Part shown: one piece after another, positions 52,875-62,974 of the stretch | Layout: each line of letters starts with the position of its first letter | Position numbering within the stretch: the stretch's first letter is position 1 | From: Arthrobacter sp. MN05-02 | Lineage (GTDB): Bacteria > Actinomycetota > Actinomycetes > Actinomycetales > Micrococcaceae | Reading direction: 5' to 3' | Assembly: GCA_004001285.1 (NCBI GenBank) | Contig: AP018697.1 | Coordinates: forward strand, 1,550,001 to 1,614,000 | Length of the DNA: 64,000 nt | The notes under the pieces: generated by a model | The model's database searches: none | The model's input: only the letters and a program-made list of their open reading frames with translations | What the model was told of the DNA's origin: nothing | Program-made: the position numbers and the translations under genes

Positions 52875-52912
52875 ATATGGGGGACGGCCGCGGTGCGCGG
52901 AGCGCGTCCGGG

Positions 52913-53182
52913 CTAGACGGCGATCCTGGTCCGCACCTCGGCGGCGGAGGGATTGGTGGCGGTCGTGCCGTCCGGGAAGATCACGGTGGGCACGGTCTGA
53001 TTGCCCCCGTTGAGGGAGGCCACGAGCTCCGCGGTGCCCTCGACCTCCTCGATGTTGACCTCGTTGTAGCCGATGCCCTGGGCGTCGAGCTGAGACTTCA
53101 GGCGCCGGCAGTACCCGCACCACGAGGTGGAGAACATGGTGATGGATCCGGCTTCTGGCGTGTAGTCCACGGTGCTCCTCAT
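52913..53182 (-). CDS. mrx1: Mycoredoxin (glutaredoxin-like)
   Basis: Redox protein of 89 residues with thioredoxin fold. The active-site motif FSTSWCGYCRRLKSQL (CGYC) and NGGNQTVPTVIFPDGTTATNPS (cis-Pro TVPT) match mycoredoxin-1, which reduces mycothiol mixed disulfides on proteins. It is cytoplasmic. The neighbours also concern mycothiol (mscR, MBL hydrolase), supporting the assignment. The start at 53182 lies about 150 bp from the divergent chorismate mutase gene. Confidence 0.92.
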   Translation of the reverse strand: MRSTVDYTPEAGSITMFSTSWCGYCRRLKSQLDAQGIGYNEVNIEEVEGTAELVASLNGGNQTVPTVIFPDGTTATNPSAAEVRTRIAV

Positions 53183-53333
53183 ATCCGCGCCCGGGTCGCC
53201 GCGCGCATCTGTCGGTCGCGGGCGGCTCGTCCACCCGCACCTGCATCAACACGGAACGGCGTCGCGTCATTCCTCGCACGCCGCCTTCCCGACGTCCTCC
53301 CGACCCCGTCCGGTGCCCCGGTAGGCTTCCGGC

Positions 53334-53636
53334 ATGGCTGAAGCAGACGAAGAGCAGAACGCGAAGCAGTTGGCGGCGGTCCGGGTGGCCATCAACGAGG
53401 TGGACGAGCAGATCGTGTCCCTCATCTCCCGGCGGGAGCGGCTCGTCCGCAGGGCGGGTGCGCTCAAGCACGACGACGCGTCGGTGCGGGCGCCGGCCCG
53501 CGTGGAGCAGGTGATCACCAACGTCCGGGGCTACGCGTCCAGGCAGGGCGTCGATCCCGCCGTCGTCGAGGAGACCTACCGCGCGATGATCTCGGCGTTC
53601 ATCGAGTTGGAGCTGCGGGTGCGCCGGGAGCCCTAG
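53334..53636 (+). CDS. Chorismate mutase (AroQ type)
   Basis: Monofunctional AroQ-class chorismate mutase of 100 residues, converting chorismate to prephenate for Phe/Tyr synthesis. Typical residues are seen in VRVAINEVDEQIVSLISRRE, LVRRAGALKHDD (Arg and Lys in the active site), RVEQVITNVRGYA and VEETYRAMISAFIE. There is no signal peptide, so it is the cytosolic type. It precedes thrS by about 150 bp in the same direction and seems to be single. Confidence 0.92.
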   Translation: MAEADEEQNAKQLAAVRVAINEVDEQIVSLISRRERLVRRAGALKHDDASVRAPARVEQVITNVRGYASRQGVDPAVVEETYRAMISAFIELELRVRREP

Positions 53637-53783
53637 CCCCTGCGCGGGACGGCGGCGTCCGCGGCGAGCTTGTTGGTCGCCCCTCCGCCCACCCGATACG
53701 ATCGACGAGGCGGTCCCGGCCCTGACCGGATCCCGTCACGCCCTTCCGGGCGGCCCTTTTCCCCAGCATCGAGGAGACTCCCC

Positions 53784-55795
<2,012 letters not shown>

Positions 55796-55796
<1 letters not shown>

Positions 55797-56407
55797 TGGA
55801 GGACGCGGACAGCCGGGGGATGCCCGCGACCCCGACGGGTGATCCGGCGGTGACGGACGACTTCGGACTGGCGGGTGTGCCGGACGCCTTCCAGCGGCTG
55901 TGGACGCCGCACCGGCTCGCCTACATCAAGGGAGGGCAGGACCAGGTCACGTCGGAAGAGACCTGTCCTTTCTGCCGGGCGCCGCACCGGAGCGACGAGG
56001 AATCCCTCATCGTGCACCGCGGGACCCATGCGTTCGTGCTTCTGAACCTCTTCCCCTACAACGCCGGCCATCTGCTGGTCTGCCCCTACCGACATGTGCC
56101 CGACTACACGGACATCGACGAGGCCGAGACCGCGGAGATCGCCGCCCTCACGCAGACGGCCATGCGCGTGCTGCGGAAGGTGTCCAACCCGTCGGGGTTC
56201 AATCTCGGCATGAACCAGGGTGTCACCGGGGGCGCCGGTATCGCCGCCCACCTCCACCAGCACGTCGTTCCGCGCTGGGGCGGCGACGGGAACTTCCTGC
56301 CGATCATCGCGCACACGAAGGCGATCACGCAGACCCTCGGCGAGGTGCGTGCCCAGGTGGCGGCTGCCTGGCCGTCCGTGGCCGGGCCGGCGGGATCGGA
56401 CTCCTGA
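55796..56407 (+). CDS. HIT-family protein
   Basis: Histidine-triad nucleotide-binding protein of 203 residues, with the triad HLHQHVVPRW, zinc-like Cys in TCPFCRAPH and HAFVLLNLFPYNAGHLLVCPYRHV. It resembles actinobacterial AP4A phosphorylase/HIT proteins encoded between thrS and the PIP synthase gene. It should hydrolyse or phosphorolyse dinucleoside polyphosphates or AMP derivatives. It overlaps thrS and the next gene by one base each, so the three form one operon. Confidence 0.94.
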
Positions 56408-57027
56408 TGCTGAACCGATATGCACGGGGATTCTTCACGGCCCTCTTCACGCCGCTGGCACGCCTGCTGCTGAGGTGGGGGGTCACGCCCGACGCCGTCA
56501 CGATCGCGGGAACGGTCGGTGTCGCCGGCGGCGCACTGGTCCTCTATCCGCTCGGCCAGCTGTTCTGGGGAACGGTCTTCATCACGCTGTTCGTGTTCTC
56601 CGACGTGATCGACGGGATCATGGCCCGGATGCAGGGCCGTGGAGGCCGGTGGGGGAGCTTCCTCGACTCGACACTGGACCGCGTCGCCGACGGCGCGCTC
56701 TTCGCGGGTGTCGCGATCTGGTTCTTCACGGGTGGCGGGAACGCCGCGATCGCGGTCGCCGCACTCGCCTGCCTCGTGCTGGGCATGATCGTCTCGTACG
56801 CCCGCGCCAAGGCCGAGTCGCTCGGCTTCACCGCGAACGTGGGGCTCGCGGAGCGGGCGGAGCGCCTCGTCTCCGTCCTGGTGGTCACCGGGCTGACGGG
56901 ACTGGGCCTGCCCGAGGGATTCCTGCTGGCCGTCCTCGTCGTCCTGGCCGCGGCGAGCCTCGTGACGGTGTACCAGAGGGTGCGGGCCGTCCGTCGCCAG
57001 TTCCTGGAGGCGAAGCCCGCGTCCTGA
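56407..57027 (+). CDS. pgsA: Phosphatidylinositol phosphate synthase (CDP-alcohol phosphotransferase)
   Basis: Membrane enzyme of 206 residues with about six helices. The CDP-alcohol signature DVIDGIMARMQGRGGRWGSF then LDSTLDR supplies all conserved Asp, Gly and Arg residues. The thrS-HIT-PIP synthase order is typical of actinobacteria and points to inositol-1-phosphate as acceptor, making the precursor of PI and mannosides. The usual following acyltransferase and mannosyltransferase genes are absent here; a sigma-factor gene comes next on the other strand. Confidence 0.92.
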   Translation: MLNRYARGFFTALFTPLARLLLRWGVTPDAVTIAGTVGVAGGALVLYPLGQLFWGTVFITLFVFSDVIDGIMARMQGRGGRWGSFLDSTLDRVADGALFAGVAIWFFTGGGNAAIAVAALACLVLGMIVSYARAKAESLGFTANVGLAERAERLVSVLVVTGLTGLGLPEGFLLAVLVVLAAASLVTVYQRVRAVRRQFLEAKPAS

Positions 57028-57049
57028 CGTCGCCGCGGTCGCGGGACGG

Positions 57050-57871
57050 TCAGGACGCCGAGGCGAACGCCGGGCGAGCCGTGGCGTACGTCGCCGCGTG
57101 GCCGCGCCGGGGCGTCAGCGCCGAACCGAGCGCCGACAGGTATTCCGCCCTGCGCTTGGGCGAGACCCGCGAGATCGGAGCGGGCGCGGAGCCTGCGCTG
57201 TCGGCGTAGTGGGTCGCCAGACCGTCCTGCAGCAGCCGGAGCGCCTCGGACTTCTGCTGGGAGACGGCCGAGTGGGTGGTCCCGAGCTCCGCCGCCACCT
57301 CGGTCACCGATCGTCCCTCGAAGACCGCTTCGATGATGTGGCGCATCCGGGCGGGGAGGTGGGCCACGGCGGCGCGGATGTGGCGGACCTGTTCGTCGGC
57401 CAGCAGCGACGCCTCGGGGAGCTGGTCGAGGCAGGGGACGATGTCGAGGACTGTCTCGTCGAGCGTCTGGACGGATCGCGCGGCGTCGCCGAGCGCAGCC
57501 TGGACCTCGTGCCGGCTGACGCCGAGCGTCATGGCGAGTTCGTCCGTGGTGGGTGTGCGCCCGAGGGACGCGGCCAGGGTGTCCTGTGCAGCGATCGTGT
57601 CGCCGATCCGGCGTCGCGCGGACCGCGGAGCCCAGTCGTTGGAGCGCATCTCGTCCGCGAAAGCCCCCGTGATACGACGCCGGGCATAGGCGCCGAAGGG
57701 CACGCCCAGGGTCGGGTCGAAGGAGTCCGCCGACGTGATCAGGGCGATGGCCCCGACCGACGCGAGGTCATCGCGTGAGAGATGCGTTGCGCGGGCGCAC
57801 AGGGTCGAGACGAGGTACCCCACCAGTGGCAGGTTGTCGACGATCAGTTTTTCGCGTTCGCGAGAATTCAT
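57050..57871 (-). CDS. Sigma-70 family RNA polymerase sigma factor (FliA/WhiG-like)
   Basis: Sigma factor of 273 residues. Region 2 is seen as VGYLVSTLCARATHLSRDDLASVG, DPTLGVPFGAYARRRI and EMRSNDWAPRSARRR; region 3 includes RTPTTDELAMTLGVSRHEVQ; region 4 is LPARMRHIIEAVFEGRSVTEV, AAELGTTHSAVSQQKSEA. This fits the FliA/WhiG/SigF-like group. GGGGAGC lies before the ATG. No anti-sigma factor or flagellar genes are adjacent. Its regulon is unknown; a C-terminal tail of about 40 residues after region 4 is unusual. Confidence 0.92.
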   Translation of the reverse strand: MNSREREKLIVDNLPLVGYLVSTLCARATHLSRDDLASVGAIALITSADSFDPTLGVPFGAYARRRITGAFADEMRSNDWAPRSARRRIGDTIAAQDTLAASLGRTPTTDELAMTLGVSRHEVQAALGDAARSVQTLDETVLDIVPCLDQLPEASLLADEQVRHIRAAVAHLPARMRHIIEAVFEGRSVTEVAAELGTTHSAVSQQKSEALRLLQDGLATHYADSAGSAPAPISRVSPKRRAEYLSALGSALTPRRGHAATYATARPAFASAS

Positions 57872-58136
57872 AGCAAGCTCCCCAGCTGCTCAGTGGCCGT
57901 GCGGCCCCGGCTCGCTCGCTGGGAGCGGCCAAGGACGGCAGGTGTCTCCAGAAAGCTATCAGCGGGCCCTCATCAGGTCGGGTCCGCTGGGCCAATCCTG
58001 CCCAAAGGCTGAGCTTCGACGACGGGCGGTGGACCCGGGCCTGCATCCTTCGCCGTTCATTGCGCCGGAACCGCTGATTCGCCCCCCGGTCGTCCGTCTA
58101 ACAGAGGACGCCCCTTCCACCAGAACAGGACACGCC

Positions 58137-58358
58137 ATGACACCCGGGACAGGGTTCCTCCCGACCGATCTGCACATCGTCTCCGAGTCGGATCTCTACC
58201 TGCTGCAGCGCGGGACGGCTCCCTCCACGCCGCTGCACCGGGCGGTGAGAACGCCGTCGTCGCCGTGGCCCGCCGGCGCTCTCGATGCCGTGCTGGACGA
58301 ACTGGAGCGGCGCGAGGCCTGCCCGGCCCGGCAGGCAACCGGCGCGCGGTGCGGCTGA
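58137..58358 (+). CDS. Hypothetical small protein
   Basis: An open frame of 73 residues with AGGA 7 nt before the ATG. The sequence (GFLPTDLHIVSESDLYLLQ, then LDAVLDELERREA) looks like a real soluble protein and ends just before a strong terminator hairpin, which supports transcription. No family is recognised. It lies divergent from the sigma-factor gene, with a 265-bp spacer between them that shows no other gene. Confidence 0.5.
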   Translation: MTPGTGFLPTDLHIVSESDLYLLQRGTAPSTPLHRAVRTPSSPWPAGALDAVLDELERREACPARQATGARCG

Positions 58359-58361
58359 GGC

Positions 58362-58399
58362 CCTGCAGGACGGGACCGCGGGAGGTCCCGTCCTGCAGG
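58362..58399. terminator. Terminator-like hairpin
   Basis: A perfect 16-bp stem CCTGCAGGACGGGACC (58362-58377) / GGTCCCGTCCTGCAGG (58384-58399) closes a GCGGGA loop. It lies between the small plus-strand gene and the convergent SfnB-like gene, 3-4 bp from both stops, and can act in both directions. Confidence 0.85.
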
Positions 58400-58403
58400 T
58401 CGC

Positions 58404-59654
58404 TCAGGGCTTGCCCGCCCCCGGCGCCGCACCGATGGACCACACGCGGGGAGGCACGGTCCCGTTGACGGAGTGGTCGCCGACGATCCTCGCCTTGAAC
58501 ACCCAGGGGTTGTGGTTGGCCGCGGTGCGTGCGTTCCGCCAGTGCCGGTCGAAGTTCTTCGACGTGCTGACGCCGGACGCGGCGAGCGCGTTGAAGACGT
58601 CGGACGTGGCGCGGGTGGCGAGCGCCGACAGGACCACCTGGGCCTTGGCCGTCTCGAGTTCGGCGACGTCGTTCCGGCGCTCGTCCTCGACCTCGTCGGC
58701 CAGGAACGCGCCCTCGTAGGCGTGCTGCAGGCCCCGGGCGGCCCGCTCCACGGTGGCATCCGCGGCGTAGGCGGCGGCGGAGACCTCGCCGATGACCTGG
58801 AGGATCTGTGGATCGGCGGCGAACGACGACGCATTCCCGTGGCTGAAGATCCTCGTACGGTTCCGTACCTCTCGCGCGACGTCCCGCTCGGCCGCGGTGA
58901 TGCTGCCCGCGAGGACGGCCAGCAGCACCGCCTGGTAGAAGGCCGTCTGGTACTTGAACCGGGTGTCGAAGTCGATGACGTTCCCGGCCTCGACGCGGGC
59001 CTGGTCGAAGGTGGACGTGCCCGAGCCGGTGGTCTGCTGGCCGAAGCCGTCCCAGTCGTCCCCGTGCGTGACGCCGTCCTGGTGCGCGCTGACCACCGCG
59101 ATGACCTTGACGCCGTTGTCCGTCCGCTGGGCGAACGTGTCGATCCAGTCCGCGAAGATGCTGCCGGTCGAGTAATACTTCGTGCCGCTGATGCGGAAGT
59201 CGCCGTCGGCACTGCCCGGGTCCGGGCTCACCTTGGTGATCACGTCACCGATGGTGACGGTGCCGACCTCCGTCCAGGAGTTGCCCACGATCTCGCCGTT
59301 CACGAAGCGCTCGAGCCATACGTCGCGCTGGGGACCGGTGGACACGAGGCGGTCCTCGACGAACGCGAAGTGGGCGCGCAGCGCTTGGGGGATGTTCGAA
59401 TCGGCGGCGGCCAGCTCGGTGAGGAGGCGGAACAGCTGCGGGAGCGAGGCCCCGAACCCGCCGGCGGCGACCGGTACCCGCAGCGCCCCGAAGCCGGCAT
59501 CGATCAGGGTGCGGATCTCCTGCCGCGGGAGCTCGTGCTCCTGCTCGCGGCGTGATGCGCCGTCCGCGATGCGGGCGAAGAGGGGCCGGAAGCGGGCCGC
59601 GAGGAGTTCGTAGTCGGCGTCCGCGGCGGGATGGGTGTGCGTCAGGGTGGTCAT
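58404..59654 (-). CDS. Acyl-CoA dehydrogenase-like flavoprotein, SfnB/DszC type
   Basis: Flavin-dependent protein of 416 residues with acyl-CoA dehydrogenase fold, close in pattern to SfnB/DszC-type monooxygenases used for organosulfur acquisition. Seen are FGALRVPVAAGGFGASLPQLF, NSWTEVGTVTIGDVITKV, FRISGTKYYSTGSIFADWI, FSHGNASSFAADPQILQVIGEV and a late STSKNFDRHWRNARTAANHNP. The Lys/His end resembles DszC-like enzymes rather than true acyl-CoA dehydrogenases. GGAAGG lies before the ATG. It follows the AmiS/UreI gene by 78 bp behind a SAM-IV-type riboswitch, which supports a sulfur role. Confidence 0.88.
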   Translation of the reverse strand: MTTLTHTHPAADADYELLAARFRPLFARIADGASRREQEHELPRQEIRTLIDAGFGALRVPVAAGGFGASLPQLFRLLTELAAADSNIPQALRAHFAFVEDRLVSTGPQRDVWLERFVNGEIVGNSWTEVGTVTIGDVITKVSPDPGSADGDFRISGTKYYSTGSIFADWIDTFAQRTDNGVKVIAVVSAHQDGVTHGDDWDGFGQQTTGSGTSTFDQARVEAGNVIDFDTRFKYQTAFYQAVLLAVLAGSITAAERDVAREVRNRTRIFSHGNASSFAADPQILQVIGEVSAAAYAADATVERAARGLQHAYEGAFLADEVEDERRNDVAELETAKAQVVLSALATRATSDVFNALAASGVSTSKNFDRHWRNARTAANHNPWVFKARIVGDHSVNGTVPPRVWSIGAAPGAGKP

Positions 59655-59732
59655 GGTGGGCCTTCCGATCGGGCTGGGAGTGGGGTTCGGGCTGGGAGGG
59701 GAGGTGGCAGGACGGCAGCGGTGCCGAGGGGA

Positions 59733-60350
59733 TCAGGCGGGGACGGCGACCCGGGGGACGGCCGCCCCCGCCGTACGGGAACCGACGATGCCGGCGCCGA
59801 CGAACAGTGCGCCGATGGCGGCCGCGGCGGCGACGGCGGAGGCCCCGCCGGCCGGCCAGGCGCCGTTCAGGCCGAGGACGGCGGGGATCACGGTGCTTGC
59901 GGTGCCGACCAGGATCGCGCTCCAGCCGGTGGCCCGGGCCAGGCGCGCGGCGTCGAGGGCGAGGAGCAGGAAGAACAGACCCCACAGCACCGCCCAGGCG
60001 AGCCAGAGCACCGAGCCGAGCGGGTCGTCGTCCAGCGACGTGGCCGCGAAGACGACGGCGAGCACGGCGACGAGCCCGCAGAACCAGCCGACGCCGGCGG
60101 AGCCGAGACCGGCGACGGAGCCGAGGCCTACGTACAGGTAGGTGAGCCCGAAGAGGAAGATGCCGCTCGCCGTGCTGAAGGCGGCAGGATCCGGAGCCCC
60201 GGTCGCTGCGACGACGGTGGCGAGGACGAGCTGGAGCGCACCGACCGCGAGATTGAGGAATCCCGCGTCCCGTGGCGGGACCCGGCCGAGGAGGCCGAGT
60301 CCGTTGATCAGGAGGGCTGCTCCGGAGAGCAGCAGGCAGATGTACGACAT
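59733..60350 (-). CDS. AmiS/UreI-family membrane transporter
   Basis: Membrane channel of 205 residues with six or seven helices: ICLLLSGAALLINGLGLLG, FSTASGIFLFGLTYLYVGLG, GSVAGLGSAGVGWFCGL and LWLAWAVLWGLFFLLLALD. These match AmiS/UreI proteins, which let urea or short amides cross the membrane. The ATG at 60350 follows the riboswitch by about 30 bp; the frame to 60692 overlaps it and is rejected. In this operon it may carry a sulfur-containing or amide compound for the SfnB-like enzyme. Confidence 0.9.
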   Translation of the reverse strand: MSYICLLLSGAALLINGLGLLGRVPPRDAGFLNLAVGALQLVLATVVAATGAPDPAAFSTASGIFLFGLTYLYVGLGSVAGLGSAGVGWFCGLVAVLAVVFAATSLDDDPLGSVLWLAWAVLWGLFFLLLALDAARLARATGWSAILVGTASTVIPAVLGLNGAWPAGGASAVAAAAAIGALFVGAGIVGSRTAGAAVPRVAVPA

Positions 60351-60379
60351 GGGTGTCCCATCGACGGGACGCGGGACCG

Positions 60380-60510
60380 CTGGAGGCCCGCGCCGTGCTT
60401 GCCCCGCACTGATGCACGGGGCCGGATCTTCACCTGGGGCACCCCGCCACGGAGGGGGTTGCCGTCCGACGAGCCAGGGCTTCGCGTCGGAACTCTTGAT
60501 CTGTGGCTCC
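60380..60510 (-). promoter_or_regulatory. SAM-IV-type riboswitch
   Basis: On the minus strand, in order: GCGAAGCCCTGGCTCG, TCGGACGGCAACCC, CTCCGTGGCGGGGTGCCCC, AGGTGAAGATCCGGC, and the distal GGCAAGCACGGCGCGGGCC. These correspond closely to the conserved blocks of actinobacterial SAM-IV riboswitches (recalled pattern: AAGCCCCGGCUUG, CCGGCAACCCUCC, GGGGUGCCCCGGGUGAUGACC, GGCAAGCGCGGG). It should sense S-adenosylmethionine and repress the AmiS/UreI-SfnB operon when methionine is plentiful. The exact ends are estimated. Confidence 0.85.
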
Positions 60511-60728
60511 GAGCGTAGGCGGCATACCGTCCGCTTTCCAGCAGGAAGACGCGGCATTCCGCCGCGTGACGCCGTGTGACGCTCCCGGATCGTGGACGTG
60601 CGCGGTCCCGCGCCGGGGTCCGGAGCTCGCGGGAACGGCCGGGACCGGGGCGGCGGCCGCGACCGGGAGGGCGCCCCGCGGCGGCGTATCATGAAGGGTC
60701 AGCTTTTATCTACCTTTAGGGGCAAGTC

Positions 60729-61643
60729 GTGTCCACCGTTGAAGACAATTCGGCAACCACAGCACAGACCGGCGGCGACCGGGTCAAGCGCGGGATGGCC
60801 GAGATGCTCAAGGGCGGCGTCATCATGGATGTCGTCACAGCCGATCAGGCCCGCATCGCCGAGGACGCCGGTGCGGTGGCCGTCATGGCGCTCGAACGGG
60901 TTCCCGCGGACATCCGCGCCCAGGGCGGCGTGTCCCGCATGAGCGATCCCGACATGATCGACAGCATCATCGAGGCCGTCTCCATCCCGGTCATGGCCAA
61001 GGCACGGATCGGGCATTTCGTGGAGGCGCAGGTCCTGCAGTCCCTCGGCGTCGACTACATCGACGAGTCCGAGGTCCTCACGCCCGCCGACTACGCGAAC
61101 CACATCGACAAGTGGAAGTTCACCGTCCCCTTCGTCTGCGGTGCGACCAACCTCGGTGAGGCACTGCGGCGCATCACCGAGGGCGCGGCGATGATCCGCT
61201 CGAAGGGCGAGGCCGGTACCGGTGACGTCTCGAACGCCACGATGCACATGCGCACCATCCGCGCGGAGCTCAACCGCCTCTCCTCCATGGCCGAGGACGA
61301 GCTGTACGTCGCCGCGAAGGAGCTCCAGGCACCCTACGAGCTCGTCAAGGAGGTCGCCTCCGCCGGTCGCCTCCCCGTGGTCCTGTTCACCGCCGGCGGC
61401 ATCGCGACCCCGGCGGACGCGGCCATGATGATGCAGCTCGGCGCGGACGGCGTCTTCGTCGGCTCCGGCATCTTCAAGTCCGGCAACCCGGCCGAACGCG
61501 CCAACGCGATCGTCCAGGCGACCACGTTCCATGACGATCCGGACATGATCGCCAAGGTCTCCCGTGGTCTGGGCGAGGCCATGGTCGGCATCAACGTCGA
61601 CGAGATCCCGCAGCCGCACCGCCTCGCCGAGCGCGGCTGGTAG
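60729..61643 (+). CDS. pdxS: Pyridoxal 5'-phosphate synthase, PdxS subunit
   Basis: PLP synthase barrel subunit of 304 residues. It has [39 protein letters not shown], the imine-forming Lys in [19 protein letters not shown] and [13 protein letters not shown]. It builds PLP from ribose-5-phosphate, glyceraldehyde-3-phosphate and ammonia. Ammonia comes from PdxT, whose gene, normally close by, is not found in this window. The start is GTG at 60729. The spacer upstream has an AT-richer TTTTATCTACCTTTA that may be a promoter or regulator site. Confidence 0.96.
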   Translation: MSTVEDNSATTAQTGGDRVKRGMAEMLKGGVIMDVVTADQARIAEDAGAVAVMALERVPADIRAQGGVSRMSDPDMIDSIIEAVSIPVMAKARIGHFVEAQVLQSLGVDYIDESEVLTPADYANHIDKWKFTVPFVCGATNLGEALRRITEGAAMIRSKGEAGTGDVSNATMHMRTIRAELNRLSSMAEDELYVAAKELQAPYELVKEVASAGRLPVVLFTAGGIATPADAAMMMQLGADGVFVGSGIFKSGNPAERANAIVQATTFHDDPDMIAKVSRGLGEAMVGINVDEIPQPHRLAERGW

Positions 61644-61660
61644 CAGCACAGCACGGGCAG

Positions 61661-61698
61661 GGCAGAGGACCGCAGCCGGCAGGCCGCGGTCCTCTGCC
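61661..61698 (+). terminator. Terminator-like hairpin after pdxS
   Basis: A perfect 13-bp stem GGCAGAGGACCGC (61661-61673) / GCGGTCCTCTGCC (61686-61698), with inner pairing possible in the 12-nt loop, begins 17 bp after the pdxS stop. It suggests pdxS is transcribed alone. Confidence 0.75.
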
Positions 61699-62232
61699 GT
61701 CTCCTGTGGACTCCGTGCTATCGGGGACCGGGGACGGCGACATCGCACACCTCGGCCTCGGGCCTCGCCGAACGGTGCGAAGTAGAGCTCCGGCGGCAGC
61801 GACGGCGCCGGTCCCTCGCGCCGGCCACGCGTGCACCTCGTCTGCCGAGGCGCGGGTCGTCGCGCCCGTGCCGGACGAGCACCGTCCGCGCTTCCGCGCA
61901 CGCGGCCTGGTGGTCCGTCAGGATGTCCTCGAGGCTTTCCCGGCCGTCACCCCGAACTGCCGGGCGCGGTCCCACGCACCTCCGGCATCGCCGTCGATGC
62001 CGCCGGAGAACCAGCTCCGCTCCACCCGTGCGAGGTGGCGGACACCGCCGGAGACCGTGGTCGCCGAGGGCATGGACCGCCGGGCGCCGTCGGCAGCGCT
62101 GAGCCCTCCGCGCCCTGAGCACACGCTCGCCCTGGGGTGGTCGAGGGATCCGCCGAGCGTGCGGTCCTCGTCCTCGGCGGCGGACAGGGACGCGCCTCGG
62201 CTGTCGTGCGTCCACGGTGACGGCGCGGCCGG
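61699..62232. other. Stretch without recognisable gene
   Basis: About 530 bp with open frames on both strands but no known motif or ribosome site. A minus-strand frame contains ESLEDILTDHQAACAEARTV, which looks protein-like but is followed by Arg-rich low-quality sequence; it may be a decayed gene in the place where pdxT could be expected. Confidence 0.35.
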
Positions 62233-62949
62233 TCAGAGGTGCAGCGCGTAGGTCCTGCCGCGTCCGAGCAGTGCGAAGCCCCGCCTCGAGAAGAACTCGT
62301 AGCCCTGCGGTGTGGCGTTGACGGCGAGGTCCGCCGCACCGGCCTGCAGGGCGGCCCGCGCCGTGGCGCTCAGCAGGGCCGTGGCGAGCCCGCGCCGCTG
62401 GTGGTGCGGCAGCACCTCGAGGTTGTGGACACCGCCGAGTCGTCGCAGGCCGGTGACGCCGGACGGGTAGAACGAGTACGCGGCGCCGGAGATGCTGCCG
62501 CCCTCCCCGTGCCGGGTCACCGCATGCCAGGCCTGCCGCGGCTGGGAACGGACCACCCGCAACTCCTGCTCCAGCGGCCCCGAGTAGTCGGGTACCTCGG
62601 TGGTGAGGACGGCGTCGTCGTCCCCGGGCACCACGACGGCGGCCGCGGGCGCAGCCATCCACCACGGCTGCCAGCTCGGGCTGAATCCCAGACCGGCGAG
62701 CTCGACGGCGTCCACGGCGCCGTTGAGCCAGATGCGGACCGAGGAGGCGCCGAGCCGCACCCCCTCGGCCAGGGCGGGCCGCACGGCGTGCGCGCTCACG
62801 GTTTCCGGGAACATCATCCCCAGTTCGCGTCGCGCGGGCAGCCACACCCACGTGGAGCCGTGTGTCGAGAAGGTCCTCCCTCCCGTCGCCGTGGCCAGCG
62901 CCGCGAACCAGGCCGCATGGAGCCGCTGGCACTGGGCGATGGTCACCAC
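62233..62949 (-). CDS. GNAT-family N-acetyltransferase
   Basis: Acetyltransferase-like protein of 238 residues. The C-terminal GNAT domain has GVHNLEVLPHHQRRGLATALL (motif A, QRRGLA) and GAADLAVNATPQGYEFFSRRG (motif B). The N-terminal half is a second, degenerate GNAT-like lobe (WLNGAVDAVELAGLGFSPSWQPWWMA). The start is GTG at 62949. It lies 25 nt after the end of the M3 peptidase gene in the same direction, so co-transcription is likely. Substrate unknown. Confidence 0.88.
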   Translation of the reverse strand: MVTIAQCQRLHAAWFAALATATGGRTFSTHGSTWVWLPARRELGMMFPETVSAHAVRPALAEGVRLGASSVRIWLNGAVDAVELAGLGFSPSWQPWWMAAPAAAVVVPGDDDAVLTTEVPDYSGPLEQELRVVRSQPRQAWHAVTRHGEGGSISGAAYSFYPSGVTGLRRLGGVHNLEVLPHHQRRGLATALLSATARAALQAGAADLAVNATPQGYEFFSRRGFALLGRGRTYALHL

Positions 62950-62974
62950 GCGGCTGAACCGCCTGCAGGGCCGG

